Positions 1-9,882 are shown, counted from the first letter of the stretch. The stretch is DNA of 64,000 nucleotides from Streptomyces pyxinae (GCF_024756275.1 NZ_JANUGQ010000006.1:62001-126000); one strand, 5' to 3'. The notes: generated by a model from the letters alone, not told the origin. Numbers and translations: made by a program.

Positions 1-2
1 GG

Positions 3-1754
3 CGTACGGACAGGGGTACGGCCGGGCGCACCGGGAAGGTCCGGCGCCGGGAAGCGGGGCCCGAACCGGCCTTCGGCAGGCGGGCGTTCGTGGCGGCCGG
101 GGCCGGGGCGGTGCTCGCGGAAGGCCCGGCCCCGGGATTGGCCTCGGCACCGGCGGCGTACGCGGACGGCGGGGACGGGAGCGACGGGCGCCCGGCCGGC
201 GGCGAGCGGACGTACACGGTCCGGGGGAACCTGCCGCCGGGCGCCCCGGACTATGTCTATGTGCCGCTCCAGGTCCCGCCCGGGGTGCGGGAGTTGGCCG
301 TCTCCTACACCTACGAGCGGCCGCCCGTGCCCGCCGGAACACCCGGCAACGCCCTGGACATCGGGCTCTTCGACCAACGCGGCACCGGCGCCGAGGGGTT
401 CCGGGGCTGGTCGGGCGGGGCCCGGTCGGAGTTCTCGGTACGGGCGGAGGCGGCCACGCCCGGCTATCTGCCCGGTCCCGTCCGGCCGGGCACCTGGCAG
501 GTGGTGCTGGCGCCGTACACGGTGGCGCCCGGTGGGCTGGCGTACACCCTCACCGTCACCCTGCGGTTCGGCCCGCCCGGCCGGACGCCCGAGCCGGTCC
601 ATCCGCCCGGACGGGCGCGGGGCCGGGGGCGGGCCTGGTACCGGGGCGACTGCCATCTGCACACCGTGCACTCGGACGGGCGGCGCACCCCGGCGGAGGT
701 GGCCGCCGCCGCCCGGGCCGCCGGGCTCGACTTCATCAACTCGTCCGAGCACAACACCACTTCGGCCCATGCGGCCTGGGAGGGGCTCTGGGGCGACGAT
801 CTCCTGATCCTCACCGGCGAGGAGGTGACCACCCGCACCGGCCACGCCGTGGCGATCGGCACCGACCCGGGCGCCTTCGCGGACTGGCGGTACCGGGCGC
901 GGGACGGCCGGTTCGGGCGGGTGGCGCGGGGGATCCACCGGGCGGGCGGACTGGTGGTCCCGGCGCATCCGCACGCCGGGTGCCCGGGGTGCGCCTGGAA
1001 GCACGGCTACGCGGAGGCGGACGCGGTGGAGGTGTGGAACGGCCCCTGGACCGCCGAGGACGAACTGGCGCTCGGGGACTGGGACGCCCGGCTGACCGGG
1101 AGCGGCCGGTGGCTGCCCGCGATGGGCGGCAGCGACGCGCACCGGGAGCCGGACCACGTGGGCCTGCCGCAGACCGTGGTGCTCGCCGACGAGCTGAGCC
1201 GGGCCGCGATCCTGGCCGGGCTGCGGGCGGGACGCTCGTACGTATCCGAGTCCGCCGCGCTCTCGGTGGAGCTGACCGCGACGGGCGGCCGGGGCGCGGT
1301 GGCCGGGCCCGGCGAGCGGTTGCGGGTGGCGCCGGACACTCCGGTGACGGTACGGCTGGCGGTGACCGGGGCGGCGCCCGGCTGCACGGCACGGCTGGTG
1401 ACGGACCAGGGGGTCCTCCGGACGGCCGCGCTCCCGGGACCGACCCCGCCCCCGGGAGCCGGAGCGGGCACGGGCGCCGCCGCCGCCACGACCGGACCTG
1501 GGTCCGGGAGGAGCGCCGCCGCCACGACCGGACCCGGGACCGCGACGGGCGCCGCCATCGGGACAGGAGCCAGGACTGCGGCAGCGGTGGTGGAGTGGAC
1601 GACGACGGCCGGCTACGCCGCGTACGTCCGGGCCGAGGTACGCCACCCGGCGACGCTTCCCGGGCTGCCCGGGGCGATGGCGGCCTTCACCAATCCGGTG
1701 TTCCTGGGGCGGGAGCGGCCGGACGGCGGGGCCCGGGGGTCCGCACTCTTGTAA
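3..1754 (+). CDS. CehA/McbA-type PHP metallohydrolase, Tat-exported, 5'-truncated
   Basis: The reading frame is open to the window edge, and the codons just before the first possible start (GTG 90) read G-R-R-A-F-V-A-A-G-A, a twin-arginine signal. The true start therefore lies before base 1 and the gene is partial. Numbered from base 90, PHP-type metal ligands appear in order: HLH at about 189-191, SEHN near 219, GEE near 243, HPHAG near 293 and GGSDAH near 345. This matches the CehA/McbA branch of PHP metal-dependent phosphoesterases; the natural substrate is unknown. The last third has a Gly/Ala/Thr-rich repeat tract (around 1450-1570) before a beta-rich tail. The stop codon lies one base before an iron box that serves the next operon. 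Confidence 0.8.
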   Translation, partial: RTDRGTAGRTGKVRRREAGPEPAFGRRAFVAAGAGAVLAEGPAPGLASAPAAYADGGDGSDGRPAGGERTYTVRGNLPPGAPDYVYVPLQVPPGVRELAVSYTYERPPVPAGTPGNALDIGLFDQRGTGAEGFRGWSGGARSEFSVRAEAATPGYLPGPVRPGTWQVVLAPYTVAPGGLAYTLTVTLRFGPPGRTPEPVHPPGRARGRGRAWYRGDCHLHTVHSDGRRTPAEVAAAARAAGLDFINSSEHNTTSAHAAWEGLWGDDLLILTGEEVTTRTGHAVAIGTDPGAFADWRYRARDGRFGRVARGIHRAGGLVVPAHPHAGCPGCAWKHGYAEADAVEVWNGPWTAEDELALGDWDARLTGSGRWLPAMGGSDAHREPDHVGLPQTVVLADELSRAAILAGLRAGRSYVSESAALSVELTATGGRGAVAGPGERLRVAPDTPVTVRLAVTGAAPGCTARLVTDQGVLRTAALPGPTPPPGAGAGTGAAAATTGPGSGRSAAATTGPGTATGAAIGTGARTAAAVVEWTTTAGYAAYVRAEVRHPATLPGLPGAMAAFTNPVFLGRERPDGGARGSALL

Positions 1755-1769
1755 GGTTAGGCTAACCTT
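1753..1769. promoter_or_regulatory. Iron box (DmdR1/IdeR operator)
   Basis: AAGGTTAG-G-CTAACCTT is a perfect 8-bp inverted repeat around one central base. It closely matches the known actinomycete iron-box consensus bound by DtxR-family repressors under iron sufficiency. It ends six bases before the GTG start of the siderophore ABC ATPase, so a bound repressor would block transcription of the transporter operon. The DmdR1-type repressor gene is in this window at 45050-45742. Confidence 0.85.
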
Positions 1770-1775
1770 CGCCGC

Positions 1776-2930
1776 GTGAATCCAGGGAAAGCGGAATCGG
1801 GAGCTCCGGTTCAAGACGAACCCGGGCCGCGCGGGCATGAGCTGGCGGCCGAGGGCGTCACCGTCGCGTACGACGGCGACGACGTCGTGCACGGCGCCGC
1901 CCTCCGCCTCCGGCCCGGCGAGGTGACCGCGCTGGTAGGCCCGAACGGCAGCGGGAAGTCCACCCTGCTCCGGACGCTCGCCCGGCTCCAGACCGCCCGG
2001 AGCGGGCGGCTGGAGCTCGACCCGGGCGGCCCCGAGGCGGCCGACGGGCTGGCGCTGTCCGCGCGGGAGTTCGCCCGGCGGGTGGCGCTGCTGACCCAGG
2101 GGCGGCCGACCCCGAGCGGGCTGCGCGTCCGCGACCTGGTGGAGTTCGGCCGCTATCCGCACCGGGGGCGCTGGGGGAGACCCGACCCCCGGGGCCGTAC
2201 CGCGGTGGACCGGGCACTCGCCCTGACCGGGGTCACCGAGCTCGCCGAGCGGGAGGCCGACCATCTCTCGGGCGGGCAGCTCCAGCGGGTCTGGCTGGCG
2301 AGTTGTCTCGCCCAGGAGACCGGGGTGCTGCTCCTCGACGAGCCGACCACCTACCTCGACCTCCGCTACCAGATCGAACTGCTCGACCTCGTGCGCGACC
2401 TGGCGGACGAGCACGGGATCGCCGTCGGTGTCGTCCTGCACGACCTCGACCAGGCGGCGTCCGTCGCGGACCGGATCGCCCTGCTTCGGGCGGGGCGGAT
2501 CGTCGCGGACGGGACGCCGGAGGAGGTGCTGACGGGGGACCGGCTGACCGAGATGTACGGCATCCGGATCGATGTCGTCACCGACCCGCTGACCGGCCGC
2601 CCGCGCACCCGGGCGCTGGGCCGGCACCACTCCCGGGGCGGGGCCGGGGACCGGGCCCCGGGCGCCGCCGGCGACCAGCCCCCCGAGCCCGCCCGGGCCC
2701 CGCGGGCTCAGTCCCCGGAAGCCCCGGAGCACCCCCGGCCCCCGGAGTCCCAGGAACGCTCCCGGACGCCGGAGGCCCCGCAGAGCCCGCAGAGCCCTCA
2801 GGACCCGCTGAATTCCCGGGGTCCGCAGGGGCCTTGGGGAACGCAGACCTCCCGAGTCCAGCAGGAAACCCGGATCCCCCCGGTCTCGCACACCCCACAC
2901 ACTCCCCAGACCTCACAGAACTCCCCGTAG
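1776..2930 (+). CDS. Iron-siderophore ABC transporter ATP-binding protein
   Basis: FecE/FhuC-type ATPase energising ferric-siderophore uptake. Walker A GPNGSGKS is at residues 55-62, the signature LSGGQ near 164 and Walker B VLLLDEP near 184. The GTG start lies just after an iron box, and the lipoprotein and permease genes follow on the same strand, so this is the first gene of an iron-regulated operon. Unusually, after the normal end of the domain (about residue 275) there is a tail of roughly 110 residues made almost only of Pro, Gln, Ser, Glu and Thr. The tail is encoded by degenerate repeats and looks like former intergenic repeat sequence captured into the frame. Confidence 0.93.
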   Translation: MNPGKAESGAPVQDEPGPRGHELAAEGVTVAYDGDDVVHGAALRLRPGEVTALVGPNGSGKSTLLRTLARLQTARSGRLELDPGGPEAADGLALSAREFARRVALLTQGRPTPSGLRVRDLVEFGRYPHRGRWGRPDPRGRTAVDRALALTGVTELAEREADHLSGGQLQRVWLASCLAQETGVLLLDEPTTYLDLRYQIELLDLVRDLADEHGIAVGVVLHDLDQAASVADRIALLRAGRIVADGTPEEVLTGDRLTEMYGIRIDVVTDPLTGRPRTRALGRHHSRGGAGDRAPGAAGDQPPEPARAPRAQSPEAPEHPRPPESQERSRTPEAPQSPQSPQDPLNSRGPQGPWGTQTSRVQQETRIPPVSHTPHTPQTSQNSP

Positions 2931-3009
2931 TCCCCACACACTCCCCGTACCCCCAGAACCCGCTGCCGGCCCCGGCTCAGCACCGTCCGGAAAGGTCCCG
3001 TACCCGCTC

Positions 3010-4029
3010 ATGAGACGCCTCCTCACCTCCTCCTCTTCCGTCGCCGCCGGCGTCACCGCCGCCGCGCTGCTGCTGGCCGGCTGCGGTACGACCGAGTCCG
3101 CCCCCGGCGACTCGGCGGCCTCCGCCTCCGCCTCCACCGGGCCGGTCACCGTCACCGACGCGACCGGCGCCACCGTGAAGCTCGACGCCCCGGCCACCAA
3201 GGTCGTGGGCACCGAGTGGAACATCGTCGAGTCCCTGGTCTCGCTCGGTGTGGACCCGGTCGGCGTGGCGGACGTCAAGGGCTACAAGGCGTGGGACAGC
3301 GCCGTACCGCTCCGGAACGCCCCGAAGGACATCGGGCTGCGCGGCGAGCCCAGCATGGACACCGTCGCCGCCCTCCGCCCCGACGTGGTGATCGCCACCA
3401 CCGATCTGCCGGCGGCGGCCGTCACGCAGCTGCGCAAGGTGGCGAAGGTGATCCAGGTGCGTCCGGGCGACGCGGCCGACCCGCTCGGCCAGATGAACAA
3501 GAACCTGGACCTGATAGCCCGGGCCACCGGCCGGACCGCGCAGGCGGCCACGCTCAAGAAGTCCTTCGAGACCAAGCTCGCGGCCGGCAAGAAGGCCCTC
3601 GCGGACGCCGGCCTGAGCGGCGAGGAGATCGCCTTCGCGGACGGCTATGTCGTCTCCAACCAGGTCAGCATCCGCCCGTACACCAGCGGTTCGCTGCTCG
3701 GCGGGGTCAATGAGGCGCTCGGCCTGAAGAACGCCTGGACCATGAAGGGCGACAAGGACTACGGCCTGGCCACCACCGATGTGGAGGGACTGACCGGGCT
3801 CGGCAAGGACGTCCGGTTCGCCTACATCGCCAATGACAGCGACGGCGGCGACCTGGTCTCCACCGCGCTCGTCAAGAACCCGGTCTGGAACTCGCTGGCC
3901 TTCGTCAAGGCGAAGCGGGTGCACCGGCTGAAGGACGGCATCTGGATGTTCGGCGGCCCCGGGTCGATGTCGGCATACGTCGACAGTGTGGTCGGCGCGC
4001 TGACCAAGACCGCGGCCGAGAAGCGGTAG
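3010..4029 (+). CDS. Iron-siderophore ABC transporter substrate-binding lipoprotein
   Basis: A 339-residue FecB/FhuD-type binding protein. The signal peptide ends in the lipobox LLAGC with the acylated Cys at residue 25, so the mature protein should be anchored to the outer face of the membrane. The fold is the class III (helical backbone) type, with conserved phrases such as VVGTEWNIVESL and RPDVVIATT. It lies 79 bases after the ATPase and 4 bases before the permease, clearly in the same operon. The ligand is probably a ferric hydroxamate or catecholate siderophore, which cannot be told from sequence alone. Confidence 0.93.
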   Translation: MRRLLTSSSSVAAGVTAAALLLAGCGTTESAPGDSAASASASTGPVTVTDATGATVKLDAPATKVVGTEWNIVESLVSLGVDPVGVADVKGYKAWDSAVPLRNAPKDIGLRGEPSMDTVAALRPDVVIATTDLPAAAVTQLRKVAKVIQVRPGDAADPLGQMNKNLDLIARATGRTAQAATLKKSFETKLAAGKKALADAGLSGEEIAFADGYVVSNQVSIRPYTSGSLLGGVNEALGLKNAWTMKGDKDYGLATTDVEGLTGLGKDVRFAYIANDSDGGDLVSTALVKNPVWNSLAFVKAKRVHRLKDGIWMFGGPGSMSAYVDSVVGALTKTAAEKR

Positions 4030-4033
4030 CGCC

Positions 4034-6127
4034 ATGGCCGTCACCGCCCCGACCGCGCCCGCCGGGCACGCGCGGCCGAACCCGGCCGGCCGGCCTCCCG
4101 CAGGCCGGTCCCCCGCCGGAACGGTCGCGGTGACGGCCGCGCTGGTGCTGCTGATCGTCCTGCTCGCCGCCGTCGACATCACCCAGGGCACCGCCGCCAC
4201 CGGCCCGGCCGAGGTGTGGCGGGCGCTCACCGGCCGGGCCGGCGCGGGTGACGCCTCCGTGGTGGTGGCCTCCCGGCTGCCGAGGGCCGCCGCCGGAATC
4301 CTGGTGGGCGTCGCCCTGGGCGCGGCGGGCGCGGCCCTCCAGGCCGTGAGCCGCAATGTGCTCGCCGCGCCGGACACCCTGGCCGTCAACGCCGGCGCCT
4401 ACCTCGCCCTCACCGCCGTCGGCGTCACCGGAGTGACGGTGCCGCTGCTCGCCTCCTCCGGGGTCGCCTTCGCCGGCGGCCTCGCCGCCGCCGTCCTGGT
4501 GCTCGGACTCTCCGGACCCGGCGGCGGAACCGTCCGGCTGGTGCTCGCGGGCAGCGCCCTCGCCCTCGGCCTGGGAGCCGTCACCGAGGCGCTGCTCCTG
4601 CTGTTCCCGCAGCACGCCGAGGGCCTCTACCACTGGGGCCAGGGCTCGATCGCGCAGAACGGCTTCAACGGGGTGCTCCAGACCGCGCCACTGGCCCTGG
4701 CGGCCCTGGCCGGGCTGCTGCTCCTCGGCCGCCGGGTGGACGCGCTCGGGCTCGGTGACGACGCGGCCCGGGGCCTCGGGGTGCCGGTCAGGACCACCCG
4801 GACGACCGTGGTGGCCCTGGCGGCCCTGCTGTCGGCCACGGCGGTGACACTCGCCGGTCCGGTCGGCTTCGTCGGGCTCTGCGCCCCCGCGCTGGTACGC
4901 CCCCTGGGCCGGCGGGCGCGCGGACTGCTGCGGGCCCGGGCCGGGCTGCCGGTGGCCGGGCTGGCCGGCGCGGCGCTGGTACTGGGCTCCGACGTGCTGC
5001 TGCGGGCGCTGGTGCCGAGCGACCTGGCGGTCGCGGTGCCGACCGGGGTGGTGACCAGCGTGGTGGGCGCCGGCTTCCTGGTGGTGATGGCGCTGCGCAC
5101 CCGGGAGACGCCCGGGGCCGCCCAGCCGGACCGGATGCGGACCCCCGGCCGGGGTGCCTTCCTGGTCACGTTGCTGCTGCTGGTGGCGGTGCTCGTGGGG
5201 GTGACGATCGCCGCCGTACTGCTGGGCGACGCCAAACTGCTGCTCGGGGACGTCGCCAACTGGGCGACGGGCCGCTCCGGCCAGGCCGTCACCTTCGTCC
5301 TGGACACCCGGGTGCCCCGGGTGGTGGCCGCGCTGCTGGCCGGGGCCGCGCTGGCGCTCTCCGGCACGCTGGTCCAGGCGGTGACCCGCAACCCGCTCGC
5401 GGACCCGGGGGTGCTCGGCGTCTCCGGCGGCGCCGCCCTCGGAGCCGTACTGCTGGTCACCACGGTTCCGGTGGCCGGGTCCTGGGGGCTGGCCGGGGCC
5501 GCCTTCGCCGGGGCCGCGGCCGCCGCCGTGGTGGTCTTCGGACTGGCCGCGCGCGGCGGCTTCCAGCAGAACCGGCTGGTCCTGGTCGGCATCGGGGTGG
5601 CGGCCGGGACGGCGGCGCTGATCAGCCTGCTGATCGTGCTCACCGACCCGTTCAACGCCACCCGGGCGCTCACCTGGCTGGCCGGCTCGACGTACGGACG
5701 CACCCTGCCCGACACCGTGCCGGTGGCGCTGGTCCTGGCCGCCGCCGTCGCCGTGGCCGTCGGCCGCCGTACGGAGCTGGACCTCATCGCCCTGGACGAG
5801 GACACCCCCCGGCTGCTCGGGCTGCGGCCGGCCGGGGCGCGCCTCGGGATGCTGGTGGTGAGCGTGCTGCTCAGCGCCACGGCGGTCGCCGCCACCGGCA
5901 CCATCGGCTTCGTGGGCCTGGTCGCCCCGCACGCCGCCCGCGCCCTGGTGGGCCGCCGGCACGTCCGGGTGGTCCCGGTGGCCCTGCTGCTGGGGGCGGC
6001 CCTGGTCACCGGGGCGGACCTGCTGGGCCGTACCGTGATCGCCCCCTCCCAGCTGGGCGCCGGGGTCATGACCGCCGTGGTGGGGACCCCGTACTTCCTC
6101 TATCTGCTGGTCCGCGCCCGGCGGTGA
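4034..6127 (+). CDS. Iron-siderophore ABC permease, two fused FecCD domains
   Basis: A 697-residue membrane protein made of two FecCD permease halves (about residues 25-340 and 355-697), like FhuB. Each half carries the conserved segment ALxGxxLQAVxRNxLAxPxxLG and the loop contacting the ATPase (GFVGLCAP and GFVGLVAPHAAR). With both halves fused, no second permease gene is needed, which fits the three-gene operon. It starts 4 bases after the binding-protein gene, suggesting coupled translation. Confidence 0.95.
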   Translation: MAVTAPTAPAGHARPNPAGRPPAGRSPAGTVAVTAALVLLIVLLAAVDITQGTAATGPAEVWRALTGRAGAGDASVVVASRLPRAAAGILVGVALGAAGAALQAVSRNVLAAPDTLAVNAGAYLALTAVGVTGVTVPLLASSGVAFAGGLAAAVLVLGLSGPGGGTVRLVLAGSALALGLGAVTEALLLLFPQHAEGLYHWGQGSIAQNGFNGVLQTAPLALAALAGLLLLGRRVDALGLGDDAARGLGVPVRTTRTTVVALAALLSATAVTLAGPVGFVGLCAPALVRPLGRRARGLLRARAGLPVAGLAGAALVLGSDVLLRALVPSDLAVAVPTGVVTSVVGAGFLVVMALRTRETPGAAQPDRMRTPGRGAFLVTLLLLVAVLVGVTIAAVLLGDAKLLLGDVANWATGRSGQAVTFVLDTRVPRVVAALLAGAALALSGTLVQAVTRNPLADPGVLGVSGGAALGAVLLVTTVPVAGSWGLAGAAFAGAAAAAVVVFGLAARGGFQQNRLVLVGIGVAAGTAALISLLIVLTDPFNATRALTWLAGSTYGRTLPDTVPVALVLAAAVAVAVGRRTELDLIALDEDTPRLLGLRPAGARLGMLVVSVLLSATAVAATGTIGFVGLVAPHAARALVGRRHVRVVPVALLLGAALVTGADLLGRTVIAPSQLGAGVMTAVVGTPYFLYLLVRARR

Positions 6128-6139
6128 GGACGCGGCCTT

Positions 6140-6395
6140 CCGGGCCGCCGCTCGGTCGTCCGACGGCGCTCAGTCGTCCGCCGGCGGCCACCCGGTCGTC
6201 GGCGGCCCCACAGTCGTCGGCGGCCGGCCGCCGACGGCCACCCAGTCTTCGACGGCCACCCAGTCTTCGACGGCCGACCAGTCTTCGACGGCAGCCGCCG
6301 TCGCCGGCCACCCGGTCGTCGCCGGCCGCTCAGTCGTCGCCGGCCACCCGGTCGTCGGCCGCCGCTCAGTCGTAGACAGCTGCTCAGTCGTTGAC
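6140..6395. repeat. 18-bp tandem repeats running into the cupin gene end
   Basis: The gap between the permease and the convergent cupin gene is filled with degenerate repeats of 18 bp (six codons). GCTCAGTCGT recurs near 6328, 6364 and 6382; the last copy contains the TCA that is the cupin stop codon on the minus strand. Intermediate copies carry variants such as ACCCGGTCGTCGG. No separate gene is credible here. It is one of several stop-codon-spanning repeats in the window. Confidence 0.7.
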
Positions 6396-6710
6396 GGCGG
6401 TCAGCAGGATCGCCGCGTCCGTCACGGCGGTGACCCCGTGCCGCTCGGGCGGCAGCAGATGGAGCGCGGCGGTCGTCAGCTCGGTGTCGCCGGACCGGGT
6501 GGTCACCCGTACCGTGCCGCGCAGCACCTGGAGGGAGGCGGCCGGCGGGGTGGTGTGCTCGTCCAGCGAGGTGCCGGCGGTGAGGGCGATGACGGTCTGG
6601 CGGAGCGGCCGCTGCCGCAGGACCAGGAGGGCGCTGCGGCCGTGCTCGCTGTCCCGGGCGGCGGCCAGGTGTTCACCGGCGATGGCGTGGAGGTCGCACG
6701 AGTCGCTCAT
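6384..6710 (-). CDS. Small cupin-fold protein
   Basis: 108 residues starting with MSDSCDLHAI. The core shows a single cupin barrel: RQTVIALTAGTSLDEHTTPPAASLQVL followed by G-T-V-R-V in the first conserved motif, then HLLPPERHGVTA in the second. Metal ligands are incomplete, since the second motif keeps only H-x2-x-P-x2-x-H. Cupins of this size often bind small ligands or act as sensors; no reaction can be assigned. The open frame continues upstream, but that part is antisense to the APC permease, and the ATG at 6710 is the sensible start. It is downstream of, and co-directional with, the permease, about 100 bases away. Confidence 0.75.
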   Translation of the reverse strand: MSDSCDLHAIAGEHLAAARDSEHGRSALLVLRQRPLRQTVIALTAGTSLDEHTTPPAASLQVLRGTVRVTTRSGDTELTTAALHLLPPERHGVTAVTDAAILLTAVND

Positions 6711-6811
6711 ACCGTCCAGGTTGCCCCGGGGCGCCGTCCCCCGCACGACGGCCGCCGGCCGCCCGGCCCGGCAGGGAGCCCGCCCCGGCCACCCGGCCGT
6801 GGCGGGCTCCC

Positions 6812-8401
6812 TCAGTCGGGGACGACCAGCGACGGGGTCTCCCGGGTCAGTACCTCGCCCCGGAAGAAGGCGGGGCTGCGCCGCCGCATCACCAGCATGA
6901 TCACCACGCCCAGGAGCAGCAGCCCGACGCCGATGACGAAGACCGAGCCGACGCCGAGAACGGCGGAGCCGGAGCCGTACGCCGGGTCCCACATGTCGTA
7001 CAGCGTCTTGCCGAAGACGGCGGTGAGCATCAGCCCGCCGAGGGCCGGGAGTACGCCCTTCAGCAGCGCGTCCCGCACGGAACGGGTCAGCTCGGCGCGG
7101 AAGAACCAGACACAGGCGAAGGCGGTCAGGGCGTAGTAGAAGCAGATCATCAGCCCGAGGGCGTAGATGGTGTCGACCAGGACGTTCTCGCTGACCAGGG
7201 TCATGACCGTGTAGAAGACGCCGGTGGCGGCACCGGCCACCACGGTGGCCTGGCCCGGGGTCTTGAACCGGGGGTGCACCCGGGTGAAGGAGTGCGGCAG
7301 GGCCTCGTAGGTGGCCATCGCCAGGACCGTGCGGGCGACCGGGATGAAGGTGGTCTGGAGGCTGGCGGTGGCGGAGGCGAGCACGGCGACGAAGAGGGTG
7401 ACGCCGAGCGCCCCGCCCATCACCGGACCGGCGAGCGCGGCGAAGACATTGTCGGAGGTGTCCGGGTTGGCGAGGCCGAGGCCCCGGTCGCCGGAGCCCA
7501 CCACCAGTTGGGCGGCGATGCCGGTGGCGAGGTACGAGCCGACCAGCACCACCATGGTGATCAGCGCGGCGCGGCCGGGGGTGCGGTCGCTGCCGGTGGT
7601 CTCCTCGTTGGTGGCCATGCAGGCGTCCCAGCCCCAGTAGATGAAGATCGCCAGCGAGAGCCCGGCGGTGAAGGCGGAGAAGGAGCCGACGGCGAACGGA
7701 TTCAGCCAGGACCAGGAGAACTCCGCGCCGGTCGGGAAGGCGGCGTCGCCCGCCTTCCCGAAGGCCAGCACGACGAAGATGGCCAGCACCGCGAGCTGGA
7801 GGCCGACCAGGGTGTACTGGACGCTCTTGGTGGCGGTCATGCCCCGGTAGCTGATGGCGGTGGCGACGGCGATCAGGCCCAGACAGGTGAGGATGTGGAC
7901 GGCCTTGTCGCCGTCCAGCGCGGCGACGCCCGGGTCGCCGGTGAGCTCCCCGGCGAGCAGCCAGAAGTACGAGGTGGCGACGCCCGCGAGGTTGGAGAGC
8001 ACGATGATCGTCGCGATCACCAGCCCCCAGCCGCACATCCAGCCGACCCGGGGCCCGAAGGCCTTGACCGTCCAGGTGAACGAGGTGCCGCAGTCGGGCA
8101 TCGCCCGGTTGAGCTCCCGGTACGCGAAGGCCACCAGCAGCATCGGCAGGAAACCGGCCAGGAAGACGGCGGGCATCTGGAGCCCGACCTCGCCGGCGGT
8201 GGAGCCCAGGGTGGAGGTCAGGCAGTAGACCGGGGCGACGGTCGACACACCGATGACCGCACTGCCGACGAGCCCGACGGAGTTCCCGCCGAGCCCCTTG
8301 CCGCGTACGCCTCCGGCGTCGGACGCGCCGCCCGGCACGGCGGCGTCCGGCGCCGTCGTCACCGCGTCTCCGGCCCGGGGCCGTGCTTCCACCTGAGTCA
8401 T
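6812..8401 (-). CDS. APC-family amino acid/polyamine permease
   Basis: A 529-residue integral membrane protein with about 12-14 hydrophobic segments. The N-terminal signature is typical of the amino acid-polyamine-organocation superfamily: GLVGSAVIGVSTVAPVYCLTST is the first helix with its unwound glycine motif, and YRELNRAMPDCGTSFTW follows. I place the start at ATG 8401 (MTQVEARP) because residues upstream lack any permease character. Substrate is not determinable; relatives carry amino acids or polyamines. The cupin gene follows on the same strand. Confidence 0.88.
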   Translation of the reverse strand: MTQVEARPRAGDAVTTAPDAAVPGGASDAGGVRGKGLGGNSVGLVGSAVIGVSTVAPVYCLTSTLGSTAGEVGLQMPAVFLAGFLPMLLVAFAYRELNRAMPDCGTSFTWTVKAFGPRVGWMCGWGLVIATIIVLSNLAGVATSYFWLLAGELTGDPGVAALDGDKAVHILTCLGLIAVATAISYRGMTATKSVQYTLVGLQLAVLAIFVVLAFGKAGDAAFPTGAEFSWSWLNPFAVGSFSAFTAGLSLAIFIYWGWDACMATNEETTGSDRTPGRAALITMVVLVGSYLATGIAAQLVVGSGDRGLGLANPDTSDNVFAALAGPVMGGALGVTLFVAVLASATASLQTTFIPVARTVLAMATYEALPHSFTRVHPRFKTPGQATVVAGAATGVFYTVMTLVSENVLVDTIYALGLMICFYYALTAFACVWFFRAELTRSVRDALLKGVLPALGGLMLTAVFGKTLYDMWDPAYGSGSAVLGVGSVFVIGVGLLLLGVVIMLVMRRRSPAFFRGEVLTRETPSLVVPD

Positions 8402-8703
8402 GGCCAGGACGCTAAGGGCTGCGATTTCGGTATCCGGAAGGCCGAAGGCGCCGATCTTTCCCTTCCATTGCATGCCCACGCAGGGCACTCAGCCAGCAGA
8501 AGAAAGGTCGACACGGCCACCAAACGTGCCGATCCCAGGCTCGGTTACCCGGAGTACCTCCTGCGAGAACCGCACCCCCGCCCGATTTGCCCGGTTCAAA
8601 ATTTTCCCGCGCGATTTTCCCGTGGAAGTTTCCGCCCGGCGGATCCGGCTTCTCCCCGCGTACCGGACCGGAACTGACCGCGCCCCCTTCTACCGTCGCC
8701 CCC
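8402..8703. other. Divergent intergenic region, 302 bp
   Basis: It separates the start of the minus-strand permease from the start of the plus-strand epoxide hydrolase. Around 8590-8640 it is relatively AT-rich for this genome, with a direct repeat ATTTTCCCGCG / ATTTTCCCGTG, which would suit promoters for both genes. I see no credible small gene in it. Confidence 0.4.
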
Positions 8704-9882
8704 ATGAACCTTCCGGCGAACCTTCCGAGTCCCCGCCCCTTCCGGGTGGACGTCCCCCAGGAAGCGCTGGACGACCTGCGCGCCCGGCTCGCCGCCACCC
8801 GCTGGCCGGCCGAGCTGCCGGGCACCGGCTGGAGCAGAGGCGTCCCGGTCGGCTACCTCAAGGGCCTCGCCGCGTACTGGGCCGACGGCTACGACTGGCG
8901 AGCCCAGGAGGCGGCGCTCAACGCCCACCCCCAGTTCCTGACCACCGTCGACGGCCAGAACCTGCACTTCCTCCAGGTGCGCTCCCCCGAGCCGGCCGCC
9001 ACCCCGCTGTTGCTGCTGCACGGCTGGCCGGGCTCGGTCGCGGACTTCCTGGACGTGCTGGGGCCCCTGTCCGACCCGCGCGCCCACGGCGGCGACCCGG
9101 CGCACGCCTTCCACCTGGTCGTCCCGTCCCTGCCGGGCTTCGGCTTCTCCACCCCGCTGGCCGGACCCGGCATGGACGCCGCCGCGATGGCCCGGGTGTG
9201 CGCCGGCCTGATGGAGACGCTCGGCTACGAGCGGTACGGCGTCCAGGGGTACGACACCGGCTCCTGGATCGCCCCGCACCTCGGCAGGCAGCACCCCGAC
9301 CGGGTCATCGGCATCCATGTCAACGCCCTGCTCGCCTTCCCGTCCGGCGCCGAGGGCGAGACGGACGGCCTGACCGAGACCGAGCAGCGGCGCCGGCAGG
9401 CGATGCGGGGCTTCAACGACGGCTATCTCCGGTGCAACTCCAAGCGCCCCCAGACGGTGGGGTACGCCCTCACCGACTCACCGGTCGGCCAACTCGCCTG
9501 GATGGTGGAAAAGTTCAAGGAACTCACCGAACCGGCGGACGGCCTCCCGGAGGACGGCATCGACCGGGACCGCATCCTGACCCAGGTCTCCCTGTACTGG
9601 CTGACCGGCACCGCCGTCTCGGCCGCCCAGATCTACTACGAGGAGATCACCGCCAACGCCCGGCCCGAGTCCGCCACCACCCCGGCCGACACCGACACCC
9701 GGGGCTCCGTACCCACCGCCGTCCTGGTCTCCGCCCACGACGTGACCGTCCGCCGCTGGGCCGAGCGCGACCACCACATCGTCCGCTGGACCGAACTCGG
9801 CCGGGCCGGCCACTTCCTGTCCATGGAGGCCCCCGACCTCCTCGTCACCGACCTCCGTGCCTTCTTCGCCACCCTGACCTGA
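8704..9882 (+). CDS. Epoxide hydrolase, alpha/beta-hydrolase fold with EHN domain
   Basis: A 392-residue enzyme. The N-terminal segment ([23 protein letters not shown]) is the EHN domain typical of microsomal-type epoxide hydrolases. The oxyanion region is LLLHGWPGS near 106, the nucleophile elbow is [10 protein letters not shown] with Asp184, and the catalytic His is about residue 370 in [10 protein letters not shown]. These enzymes open epoxides through an aspartyl ester to give diols; substrate unknown. ATG 8704 gives the usual family start. The conserved GGDWG elbow is altered to GYDTG here but the nucleophile is kept. Confidence 0.9.
   Translation: MNLPANLPSPRPFRVDVPQEALDDLRARLAATRWPAELPGTGWSRGVPVGYLKGLAAYWADGYDWRAQEAALNAHPQFLTTVDGQNLHFLQVRSPEPAATPLLLLHGWPGSVADFLDVLGPLSDPRAHGGDPAHAFHLVVPSLPGFGFSTPLAGPGMDAAAMARVCAGLMETLGYERYGVQGYDTGSWIAPHLGRQHPDRVIGIHVNALLAFPSGAEGETDGLTETEQRRRQAMRGFNDGYLRCNSKRPQTVGYALTDSPVGQLAWMVEKFKELTEPADGLPEDGIDRDRILTQVSLYWLTGTAVSAAQIYYEEITANARPESATTPADTDTRGSVPTAVLVSAHDVTVRRWAERDHHIVRWTELGRAGHFLSMEAPDLLVTDLRAFFATLT

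Noticed and set aside
6124..6375. Open frame of 83 codons after the permease
   Set aside because: Its translation is only Arg/Ser/Pro repeats that follow the 18-bp DNA repeat; there is no domain, and it overlaps the cupin end region.
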